Source: Firmicutes bacterium UBA3553
GTDB lineage: Bacteria; Bacillota; Clostridia; Tissierellales; Sedimentibacteraceae
DNA length: 13,850 nucleotides
NCBI GenBank assembly: GCA_002381185.1
Contig: DFOA01000042.1
Coordinates: 1-13,850 of the forward strand
Reading direction: 5' to 3'
Shown here: piece by piece, positions 8,241-13,402 of the stretch
How positions within the stretch are numbered: position 1 is the first letter of the stretch
Layout of the letters: each line of letters begins with the position of its first letter
Notes under the pieces: model-generated
Database searches by the model: none
Seen by the model: only the letters and a program-made list of their open reading frames with translations
What the model was told of the DNA's origin: nothing
Made by a program: the position numbers and the translations under genes

Positions 8241-8316
8241 ATCGTCTTCCTTTCGCCGGTACTAACCGGATCAAGTTTTGAGGGTAAATTCTCAGCATTT
8301 AAGCTCCCCTAGCGAA
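8241..8316 (-). promoter_or_regulatory. TPP riboswitch (THI element)
   Basis: Read on the minus strand it shows the conserved TPP aptamer blocks: CTAGGGGAGC, CTGAGA, ACCCT, CTTGATCCGGTTAGTACCGG, then GCGAAAGGAAG. High thiamine pyrophosphate should switch thiT off. It sits between the thiT promoter and its SD hairpin. Confidence 0.93.
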
Positions 8317-8340
8317 TTACTTATTATTTAAGATACCCTT

Positions 8341-8368
8341 ATTATATCACGAAAAATACAAATTTCAA
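8341..8368 (-). promoter_or_regulatory. Promoter of the thiT transcript
   Basis: TTGAAA (8368-8363), 16 bases, TATAAT (8346-8341) on the minus strand with an extended -10 TGA. It lies about 25 bases upstream of the TPP aptamer. Confidence 0.7.
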
Positions 8369-8430
8369 TATTTTCTTTATAAAGTATTGTTTATATAAAG
8401 TCACTATTTGTCAACACATGAATAATATAA

Positions 8431-8459
8431 GTATAAATCTTGATATATTTCAATACAAG
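8431..8459 (+). promoter_or_regulatory. Candidate sporulation sigma-E promoter of the cotJ operon
   Basis: GTATAAA (8431-8437) and AATACAAG (8452-8459) are 14 bases apart, the spacing of sigma-E promoters, with a fair match to the ATACA core. cotJ in Bacillus is sigma-E dependent. The match is partial. Confidence 0.3.
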
Positions 8460-8483
8460 TTTATAAAGAAAGGAATGAAAACT

Positions 8484-8684
8484 TTGCATATAAATAATAA
8501 CGACAATTATACGCCAATGGTTCCATATATGCCTGAAAATCCAGTACCAGGCTATGCTTATGTACCTTACCAGATAAATCCGTTATACTTCAACAATATA
8601 AATGAAGCATTTGTTCACGGGACAGTTTTTCCTGAACTAGTTACACCATATTCAGAATTCTTTCAAAGAGGGGTGCAGTCATGA
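8484..8684 (+). CDS. cotJA: Spore coat-associated protein CotJA
   Basis: A short (66-residue) coat protein of the CotJA family, made in the mother cell and placed in the inner spore coat layers. The family core is visible: MPENPVPGYAYVPYQ, then NEAFVHGTVFPELVTPY, where FPEL and the upstream YVP motif are typical. The start is uncertain. An ATG at 8475 has its AAAGGA touching it, too close for initiation, whereas a TTG at 8484 has AGGA nine bases upstream and is preferred; an ATG at 8418 has no SD and lies before the likely promoter. The stop overlaps the cotJB ATG by four bases, indicating coupling. Confidence 0.82.
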   Translation: MHINNNDNYTPMVPYMPENPVPGYAYVPYQINPLYFNNINEAFVHGTVFPELVTPYSEFFQRGVQS

Positions 8685-8953
8685 TAAATAACAGAAATGC
8701 TCAAATGTCTTATGAAGAATCTCTCATGCTGTTAGATATTCAGAAACTACAATTTGCCATTTACGATTTAGCACTTTTTTTAGATACTCATCCAAATGAT
8801 CCTGTTGCTCTGTACAGACACAACATGTTTACTGAACAGCTTATGCAGCTACGCAACGCATATGAGGCCAGATATGGGATACTGTCAATAATGGGTAATG
8901 AATCAGGAGACACCTGGCGATATATAAACAGTCCATGGCCATGGGAAAGGTAA
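8681..8953 (+). CDS. cotJB: Spore coat protein CotJB
   Basis: A 90-residue protein matching the CotJB family in length and sequence style: YEESLMLLDIQKLQFAIYDL, ALFLDTHPNDPVAL, and the C-terminal WRYINSPWPWER, whose tryptophan-rich tail is a family hallmark. It is part of the CotJ complex with CotJA and CotJC on the spore coat. The start at 8681 has GAGGGG about seven bases upstream and overlaps the cotJA stop in an ATGA arrangement. Confidence 0.9.
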   Translation: MINNRNAQMSYEESLMLLDIQKLQFAIYDLALFLDTHPNDPVALYRHNMFTEQLMQLRNAYEARYGILSIMGNESGDTWRYINSPWPWER

Positions 8954-8989
8954 TTTATAAATAATTTAAAGAAAGGAAGGATGTAGAGA

Positions 8990-9208
8990 ATGTTTATATA
9001 CGAAAAAAAATTACAGTATCCTGTGAGAGTATCAAACAAAGACGTCAGAATGGCAAAAGCAGTATTAAATCAATATGGCGGAGCTGACGGCGAATTAAGC
9101 GCAAGCATGAATTATCTGACACAAAGATTCAGCATGCCCTTAAATGAAACTAAAGGATTACTTACAGATATAGGAACAGAAGAGCCCGTTCCGAAGTGTT
9201 ATCTGTAA
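8990..9208 (+). pseudogene. cotJC: cotJC, 5' fragment interrupted by phage DNA
   Basis: CotJC is a manganese-catalase-like coat protein of about 190 residues. Residues 1-65 here follow the family closely (MFIYEKKLQYPV, LNQYGGADGELSASMNYL, KGLLTDIGTEE). In intact homologues GTEE continues with a hydrophobic residue and AHLE, part of the di-metal centre. Here, from 9185, it turns into PVPKCYL and a stop, and no CotJC sequence follows. More than 60% of the protein, including most metal ligands, is missing. The rest may lie at the far end of the prophage, outside this window. The SD AGGAAGG at 8974-8980 is good and the operon is otherwise intact, so the break is recent or maintained. Confidence 0.85.
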
Positions 9209-9281
9209 TAAAATTATATTGAAATTTCAATATATACATGTCCCAATTATAGTATACTATATTTCCTGAATTTGTAAATAC
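9180..9281. mobile_element. Left prophage junction (att site region) in cotJC
   Basis: Host coding similarity ends at about 9184, immediately after the GAAGAG codons for the CotJC Glu-Glu. The next 97 bases hold no gene and contain two perfect palindromes (9215-9234 and 9248-9261). Phage genes then run to the window edge. The exact core and the matching right junction cannot be seen here. Confidence 0.6.
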
Positions 9282-10037
9282 CTATTCTGATAAAAACTTA
9301 CCTGTATATTTCTCTTGAATCATTTTTAAAGCTCTGAAATATACATACATAGAACCATACTTTATCTTATCGCTTATGGTTTTGTCCTTATATATTTCAA
9401 GAATTTGAGCCTTACACTGATTTTCCGTCAGCTCCTCGGCAAGCTCCTTTACAAGTTCATCAATTTCATAGTCAAGCTTGCTTTTATCTTTTTCCGGTTT
9501 TTCAAAAAGCTTTATTCCCATTGCCTCGTAAATGTTTTTTACGGCCTGCAGCTTTTCCTTTGCGGAAACACCTGCTTCATCCATAATGCTGGCAATGAAA
9601 GCTGATTGCTCATAAGCTTTATTTAAGCTTTCAGGATTTATTTCAATTTGTTTTACTTCCTGTTGCTGTTGTTGGTTAGTTAGCGCATAATATCCTTTGG
9701 TTCTGATTTCCTCAACCACATCCCAAACCCAGTCCATGAATTTATCAGCCTTGGGTTGTCGGCTGAGACGGCAGATTTCATATAATCCTTTAATACTATA
9801 TATCGTTACTTCTTGTGTTCCTCCCTGGGGTAGTACCAAAATGGTACTATCTGAAAACTTATCAAGTCTATCTTTATGCCTATTATGAATCTTATTTATT
9901 GCCAGCCTGGGATTAACATATTCTAAGGCTCTACCTATCTGCTCTCTTGTCATGTAAATCTCATTTTGGTGGTTTTTATAAAAATCAATCTTTATTTCTC
10001 CAAAATTCTCAGATTTAATTATTTCTAAGTCGTTCAA
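9282..10037 (-). CDS. Phage antirepressor, BRO-N domain
   Basis: A 251-residue protein with an N-terminal BRO-N domain (about residues 8-115: FGEIKIDFYKN, EIYMTREQIGRALEYVNP, INKIHNRHKDRL, TQEVTIYSIKGLYEICRLSRQPKADKFMDWVWDVVEEIRTKGYY), then a polyglutamine linker and a C-terminal helical part. Phage antirepressors of this class bind and inactivate the lysogenic repressor, pushing toward lytic growth. The start is a TTG at 10037 because GGAGG (10049-10045) is seven bases upstream; the in-frame ATG at 10079 has no SD. SD and TTG lie inside a possible 7-bp stem-loop (arms 10065-10059 and 10039-10033). It follows the small RHH gene, with an antisense RNA encoded in between. Confidence 0.85.
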   Translation of the reverse strand: MNDLEIIKSENFGEIKIDFYKNHQNEIYMTREQIGRALEYVNPRLAINKIHNRHKDRLDKFSDSTILVLPQGGTQEVTIYSIKGLYEICRLSRQPKADKFMDWVWDVVEEIRTKGYYALTNQQQQQEVKQIEINPESLNKAYEQSAFIASIMDEAGVSAKEKLQAVKNIYEAMGIKLFEKPEKDKSKLDYEIDELVKELAEELTENQCKAQILEIYKDKTISDKIKYGSMYVYFRALKMIQEKYTGKFLSE

Positions 10038-10060
10038 ATCATGACCTCCTAATAAATTAT

Positions 10061-10089
10061 TTGAATTTACAGAAGTCATCTGATATAAT
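10061..10089 (+). promoter_or_regulatory. Promoter of the antisense small RNA
   Basis: TTGAAT (10061-10066), 17 bases, TATAAT (10084-10089), with an extended -10 TGA. It is close to the ideal for sigma-A and points against the RHH-antirepressor operon. Confidence 0.75.
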
Positions 10090-10095
10090 AAATTT

Positions 10096-10168
10096 ATCAG
10101 AATTCTTTCTGAGACCAGAATAGATTGTTCAAACTTTCGACGGGGCGAACATTCTATTCTTTTTTTTG
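10096..10168 (+). ncRNA. Predicted antisense small RNA (sar-like) between RHH gene and antirepressor
   Basis: A transcription unit of about 70 nt bounded by a near-consensus promoter and a strong terminator, with no coding frame. Predicted structure: a 6-bp hairpin (10097-10102 with 10107-10112) and a 14-bp hairpin (10117-10130 with 10147-10160) whose 16-base loop spans 10131-10146, then eight U. It is fully complementary to the message linking the RHH gene to the antirepressor, from the RHH stop codon to about 47 nt before the antirepressor SD. In P22 the 68-69 nt sar RNA has the same position between arc and ant and represses ant. The function here is inferred from layout. Confidence 0.65.
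10117..10168 (+). terminator. Intrinsic terminator of the antisense RNA
   Basis: A 14-bp inverted repeat with one mismatch followed on the plus strand by eight T (10160-10167). On the minus strand no U-run follows, so the RHH-antirepressor message should read through. Confidence 0.8.
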
Positions 10169-10288
10169 TTTCAAATCTTTTTTAATAAGCTCAATTATGT
10201 AGTCCTTTATAGTTTTCCCTTCCTTTGTAGCCTGAATTTTAATATCTGTATGGAGCTCATCATCAATTTGAAATGCAATATTTTTAAT
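10154..10288 (-). CDS. Small ribbon-helix-helix regulator, Arc-like, AUU start
   Basis: A 44-residue protein reading KNIAFQIDDELHTDIKIQ, then ATKEGKTIKDYIIELIKKDL and a basic tail QKKE. A beta strand (NIAFQID), a helix (DELHTDIKIQATKEG) and a second helix (TIKDYIIELIKKDLK) fit the ribbon-helix-helix DNA-binding fold (Arc/MetJ/CopG), which acts as a dimer on short repeated operators. No ATG, GTG or TTG exists at its start: the in-frame codon right before the conserved KNIAF is ATT, with GGAGGTG (10300-10294) seven bases upstream and an in-frame stop just before that. AUU initiation is rare but real (infC). It lies upstream of the antirepressor in the same direction, like P22 arc and ant, and probably represses its own promoter. 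Confidence 0.75.
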   Translation of the reverse strand: MKNIAFQIDDELHTDIKIQATKEGKTIKDYIIELIKKDLKQKKE

Positions 10289-10301
10289 AAAATCACCTCC
10301 T

Positions 10302-10333
10302 TATTACACTTACATGTTAACACGTTTACACGT
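10302..10333 (-). repeat. Tandem 8-bp operator-like repeats in the RHH promoter
   Basis: Three contiguous units ACGTGTAA, ACGTGTTA and ACATGTAA (10333-10310) plus a phase-shifted GTGTAATA (10309-10302). They cover the spacer and the -10 of the RHH promoter. RHH repressors bind short tandem or inverted repeats like these, so this is the likely autoregulatory operator. Confidence 0.65.
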
Positions 10334-10342
10334 AGATGTCAA
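10314..10342 (-). promoter_or_regulatory. Promoter of the RHH-antirepressor operon
   Basis: TTGACA (10342-10337), 17 bases, TAACAT (10319-10314) on the minus strand. The repeats of the presumed operator overlap it. Confidence 0.75.
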
Positions 10343-10372
10343 GTAGTAATTTGGAATTTTTTACAATAAAAA

Positions 10373-10396
10373 AGCAGCCCTTTATTAAAGACTGCT
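10373..10396 (-). terminator. Terminator of the ariA-ariB operon
   Basis: A 10-bp stem AGCAGTCTTT/AAGGGCTGCT (two G-U pairs) with a 4-base loop and a following T run on the minus strand, eight bases after the ariB stop. Confidence 0.85.
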
Positions 10397-10403
10397 AACT
10401 TTA

Positions 10404-11339
10404 TTATTCCGCATATACTGCTACTTCTTTATTTATTTCATATAAATTTTTCTTTAAGTAACTTCCTATATAGGGATCTGGTTCTGCACAATTGGAAAAT
10501 ATTATAACCAATTGTTTTTCATTAAAATCTAAAGAAAAACTCCTATTTTTGCTAAATATTCTACTATGTCCATTAGAATATTGTTTTATGTTTTTTAATA
10601 CTTTATGTAGAAACTCCATAAAATATTTTCCTCTAAAATTCATAACAGGATTTTTCATTAAATATTCTTTTTCTTTTTCCATATCTTCTAATACATCCTT
10701 AGAATTAGGAACCATTTCCATAAGTTTATCAATATTATTCATATGCCTTTTAGGGAGTTTTTTTATTTGATTCAGTTTTACATCTTTATATTTTGTTTGT
10801 AAGGAATACCATGCATTTATAGTAAGAGTTTGGTTAATAAACTTTTCTCTTTCCGAAATATAATAATGAAAAACACTGTCATAATCTTTTTTATCAATAC
10901 CACAACATCTTTTATTTAATTTTAAATAAAGCTTAAGAAAATCCATAAAAGCATTATCTGTAATATAATAATTTTCAATTGAATAAGCAGTAGTAACAAA
11001 TATGTCATTATTATATTTTAACTCTTCTTCTCTTTCAAAATCTCTATCAATAAAATATAATATTTGCCTTTTCTTTCTAGTTGAACTCTTTATTCTTTTG
11101 TATATCTGTAAAACATTATCCTTTCCCCCACAATCCTTATCAATAATTTCTATTTCATTATTTATATACTTTTCAATATGTCTTTTATAATAATGAAAAT
11201 CATCTACTCCTTCAAAAAAACAAAATATGGCATTTTCAATATTTTTCATATTTATAAATTCCATATAAATAGTATCTATTCCTTCTGATTCATTATCCAT
11301 TATTTCATCTCTTGATACTTTGTTTTTAATCACTGACAT
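10404..11339 (-). CDS. ariB: DUF4435 Toprim-like effector, PARIS AriB homologue
   Basis: A 311-residue DUF4435-type protein. The family motifs are FFEGVDDFHYY (41-51), CGGKDNV (70-76), the acidic FIDRD (96-100) and YSIENYY (119-125), a Toprim-like acidic centre. In the PARIS defence system AriB is the effector held by the ATPase AriA and released when a phage anti-restriction protein is sensed; published AriB cuts tRNA and stops growth. The start at 11339 has GGAGG six bases upstream, inside the 3' end of ariA, and the genes overlap by 14 bases, so they are coupled. The C-terminal half shows no motif I know. The region is clearly AT-richer than its neighbours, suggesting separate acquisition. 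The alternative is another ATPase-Toprim pair such as AbiL. Confidence 0.75.
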   Translation of the reverse strand: MSVIKNKVSRDEIMDNESEGIDTIYMEFINMKNIENAIFCFFEGVDDFHYYKRHIEKYINNEIEIIDKDCGGKDNVLQIYKRIKSSTRKKRQILYFIDRDFEREEELKYNNDIFVTTAYSIENYYITDNAFMDFLKLYLKLNKRCCGIDKKDYDSVFHYYISEREKFINQTLTINAWYSLQTKYKDVKLNQIKKLPKRHMNNIDKLMEMVPNSKDVLEDMEKEKEYLMKNPVMNFRGKYFMEFLHKVLKNIKQYSNGHSRIFSKNRSFSLDFNEKQLVIIFSNCAEPDPYIGSYLKKNLYEINKEVAVYAE

Positions 11340-12831
11340 AAAAAACCTCCAAGTCTTTTACATAATCACGCAATTCATTCTTAAAAACAAATGGTGAATG
11401 GGTGGTAGCAATAAGTAAAGAGACATTGTTAGAATCATATATATCCTTAAGTAACAATTTTTGCCATTCTATAGAAAGTGATAATTCTGGTTCATCAATC
11501 ATAAATATAACTGGTGTCTCTAATTCTAGATACAATTTTGTGAAAACAGCTATTATTTGTTTTTCTCCCGAAGATAGATCTTTTAATTCAACTCTACGAT
11601 TATCATTATCGTGTATAATTACATTTACTGATGATTTGTCATAAATAAAATGCTTATCAATAAGATATTTATTGCAGACATTTTTAAATTTTTCTATCTT
11701 ATCATCTATGGGTTTTTGTTTTTCATATATCTCTGATAGTTTTTGCACATAATATTTCAAGAATAAATCATTAGAACTACTAGTACTACTTTCCTTTGTA
11801 TTTAAATTTTCTATATAAGTAATTACTGCATCTTTATTTATAATTTTATTATCAATTCTATCTAAAATTATTTTTATATTTTCTATACTAATTTCAGTGT
11901 TACTATTGTAATAAGCATTATTTTTATTACTTGTTAAATCATTTATTATTTTACCATTCATTTCTGAATATAATGTTAGAGCCATGTCCTTCAATCTTTG
12001 TTTTGTTAATTCAATAACTCCTTCAACATCTCTCATTCCAAAATTTATATCTGAATTTTTTATTTCATTTATAGATATATTAAACTCATCTACATCTGCT
12101 TCTATCCTTCTAAATGTTTGAAAAAAAATTTCATTATTTGATATGATATCCTTTATTTTTGATAAGTTTTCAGGATACATACTCTTTTCATATATTGATA
12201 AATTTTTTTTAATCTTTTCAATAATTTCATTATCAACATCATACATATCAGCAAATCGATTTAATCTTCTTAAAAATCCTATATTATTTCCCAAAAATAA
12301 ATCTCTTTTTAACCGTTCTATTTCGTATGTTGGGATGCTAAGAAAATACAGATAGTCAAATATATATTTTTGCTGGTTATAAAATTTAGCCTTATTGGAC
12401 TTGTCCTTTTCAGCTACGCATTCTTTTTTACTTATTTCATATTTATTCTCATTTAGGTTTATAATAACTTTTTCAAATGGGAGTCGGGAAAGTTTGTTTA
12501 TATTTCCTGTTAATACTGCATGAATTATATTTAATATTGTTGTTTTACCCTTTCCATTTTCAGCCACCCAAATATTAATACTGCTCTCAAAATAAAATGT
12601 ATAATCAAATTTGCCAAATAATTTAATTATTTTTATGTATTTGACAGGTGACTTATTATCATAATAGGTTAAATTATTTTTATAATTTTCAATTTCTTTT
12701 TTGATTAAGTCTAAATATTGTTCAGGTATAACAGACATATGGTTATTTACTGATATTCCTATGTTATTAATTATACTAATAGCTATTTTTGAACTAATAT
12801 ATTTTTCCTTTGCTATCTCATATACCCTCAT
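11326..12831 (-). CDS. ariA: ABC-type ATPase, PARIS AriA homologue
   Basis: A 501-residue SMC/ABC-like ATPase of the AAA_15/AAA_21 type, soluble. After an N-terminal extension of about 60 residues come Walker A AENGKGKTT (90-98), a long helical middle with coiled-coil-like stretches (about 200-400), the signature LSSGEKQ (419-425), Walker B VIFMIDEPELSL (441-452) with catalytic E447, and the H-motif TTHSPF with H478. In PARIS, AriA assembles into a scaffold that detects phage-coded inhibitors of host restriction and releases AriB. The ATG at 12831 has GGAGG five bases before it. The pairing with a DUF4435 gene is what identifies the system; the ATPase alone would be ambiguous with Septu or OLD-type ATPases. 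Confidence 0.75.
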   Translation of the reverse strand: MRVYEIAKEKYISSKIAISIINNIGISVNNHMSVIPEQYLDLIKKEIENYKNNLTYYDNKSPVKYIKIIKLFGKFDYTFYFESSINIWVAENGKGKTTILNIIHAVLTGNINKLSRLPFEKVIINLNENKYEISKKECVAEKDKSNKAKFYNQQKYIFDYLYFLSIPTYEIERLKRDLFLGNNIGFLRRLNRFADMYDVDNEIIEKIKKNLSIYEKSMYPENLSKIKDIISNNEIFFQTFRRIEADVDEFNISINEIKNSDINFGMRDVEGVIELTKQRLKDMALTLYSEMNGKIINDLTSNKNNAYYNSNTEISIENIKIILDRIDNKIINKDAVITYIENLNTKESSTSSSNDLFLKYYVQKLSEIYEKQKPIDDKIEKFKNVCNKYLIDKHFIYDKSSVNVIIHDNDNRRVELKDLSSGEKQIIAVFTKLYLELETPVIFMIDEPELSLSIEWQKLLLKDIYDSNNVSLLIATTHSPFVFKNELRDYVKDLEVFYVSD

Positions 12832-12859
12832 ACATACCTCCTATAATAGTATTAAATAT

Positions 12860-12888
12860 ATTATAGTGCATTTTCAAAATAATACCAA
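12860..12888 (-). promoter_or_regulatory. Promoter of the ariA-ariB operon
   Basis: TTGGTA (12888-12883), 17 bases, TATAAT (12865-12860) on the minus strand, about 29 bases before the ariA start. It allows expression from the silent prophage, separate from the late lysis genes, which end in the terminator at 12930-12950. Confidence 0.65.
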
Positions 12889-12929
12889 TAGTAATTTTTT
12901 AACATCCAAACTACTACCCACAAAAAAAG

Positions 12930-12950
12930 GGCCAGGCATCACACCTGGCC
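12930..12950 (-). terminator. Terminator after the holin-like gene
   Basis: A 7-bp stem GGCCAGG/CCTGGCC with a 7-base loop followed by seven T on the minus strand. The stop codon of the holin-like gene is inside the loop. Confidence 0.88.
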
Positions 12951-13166
12951 AACTTCTATCTTTTCTTCAGATACATCTAAATCCTTAAACAATAAACATT
13001 TTGCTCTATTAATTTCATATACAGCTGCCTCAATTAATGCATCAAGCTCCTGATCGGTAATAGTTACTCCTTTATCACGGATAAACTTTAATACATATGT
13101 TTTTTTATCTTCTTCAATCTGCTCTGCAGCTGCCACAGCTTTGATACGATATATATTTCCTTCCAC
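12939..13166 (-). CDS. LLH-type phage holin C-terminal domain, membrane segment missing
   Basis: A 75-residue protein resembling the C-terminal part of LL-H family phage holins: IKAVAAAEQIEEDKKTYVLKFI, then RDKGVTITDQELDALIEAAVYEIN. Full-length members carry an N-terminal membrane helix of about 40 residues before this; here there is none, and the minus-strand frames upstream contain stops. The start is a GTG at 13166 with GGAG about six bases upstream, so the short form could be translated. As a holin it would need a membrane partner, or it is a remnant. It lies downstream of the amidase with a small opposite-strand gene in between. Confidence 0.6.
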   Translation of the reverse strand: MEGNIYRIKAVAAAEQIEEDKKTYVLKFIRDKGVTITDQELDALIEAAVYEINRAKCLLFKDLDVSEEKIEVGQV

Positions 13167-13231
13167 ATTTACTCCTTTTTTAATCTATTTTTAAGATTTG
13201 TTTAGTAACATTTTCTTACGGAGGTGATAAA

Positions 13232-13402
13232 ATGAGTAACATAATAGAAGCTTCAGATTTCTTTAAATTTTTCTTAGAGGGTTGTATTCAAGGTTTCTCA
13301 CTTTTAATTAAAGGCATCTTTGATATTGGCTATCCTTTAAACCTGCTCCTATTAGTATTAATAGTGGGAACACCAGTTGCTGCATACATAAAATCAAGAT
13401 AA
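13232..13402 (+). CDS. Small single-span membrane protein, function unknown
   Basis: A 56-residue frame with the SD GGAGGTGATAAA (13220-13231) directly before the ATG, one of the best ribosome sites in the window. It reads MSNIIEASDFFKFFLEGC, then an amphipathic stretch, then a membrane helix LNLLLLVLIVGTPVAAYI and a basic end KSR. It is coded on the strand opposite to all other prophage genes except the antisense RNA, divergent from the holin-like gene by 65 bases and overlapping the amidase stop tail-to-tail by nine bases. I do not recognise a family. It could be a separate holin or antiholin, a type I-like toxin or a coat-like peptide. No clear promoter is seen. Confidence 0.55.
   Translation: MSNIIEASDFFKFFLEGCIQGFSLLIKGIFDIGYPLNLLLLVLIVGTPVAAYIKSR

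Noticed and set aside
9185..9281. Insertion sequence as the cause of the cotJC break
   Set aside because: No transposase or terminal inverted repeat is visible; phage genes follow directly.
9405..9888. Plus-strand frames opposite the antirepressor
   Set aside because: Shadows of a well-supported gene, without SD.
10038..10079. ATG at 10079 as antirepressor start
   Set aside because: No SD precedes it, while the TTG at 10037 has GGAGG at ideal spacing.
10117..10160. Inverted repeat read as a terminator for the RHH gene or as a CRISPR-like repeat
   Set aside because: On the minus strand no U-run follows, and the unit occurs only once with no spacer array; the U-run is on the plus strand, which supports the antisense RNA instead.
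10166..10369. Plus-strand 67-codon frame opposite the RHH gene
   Set aside because: It has no SD and runs against a clear RHH coding frame and its promoter.
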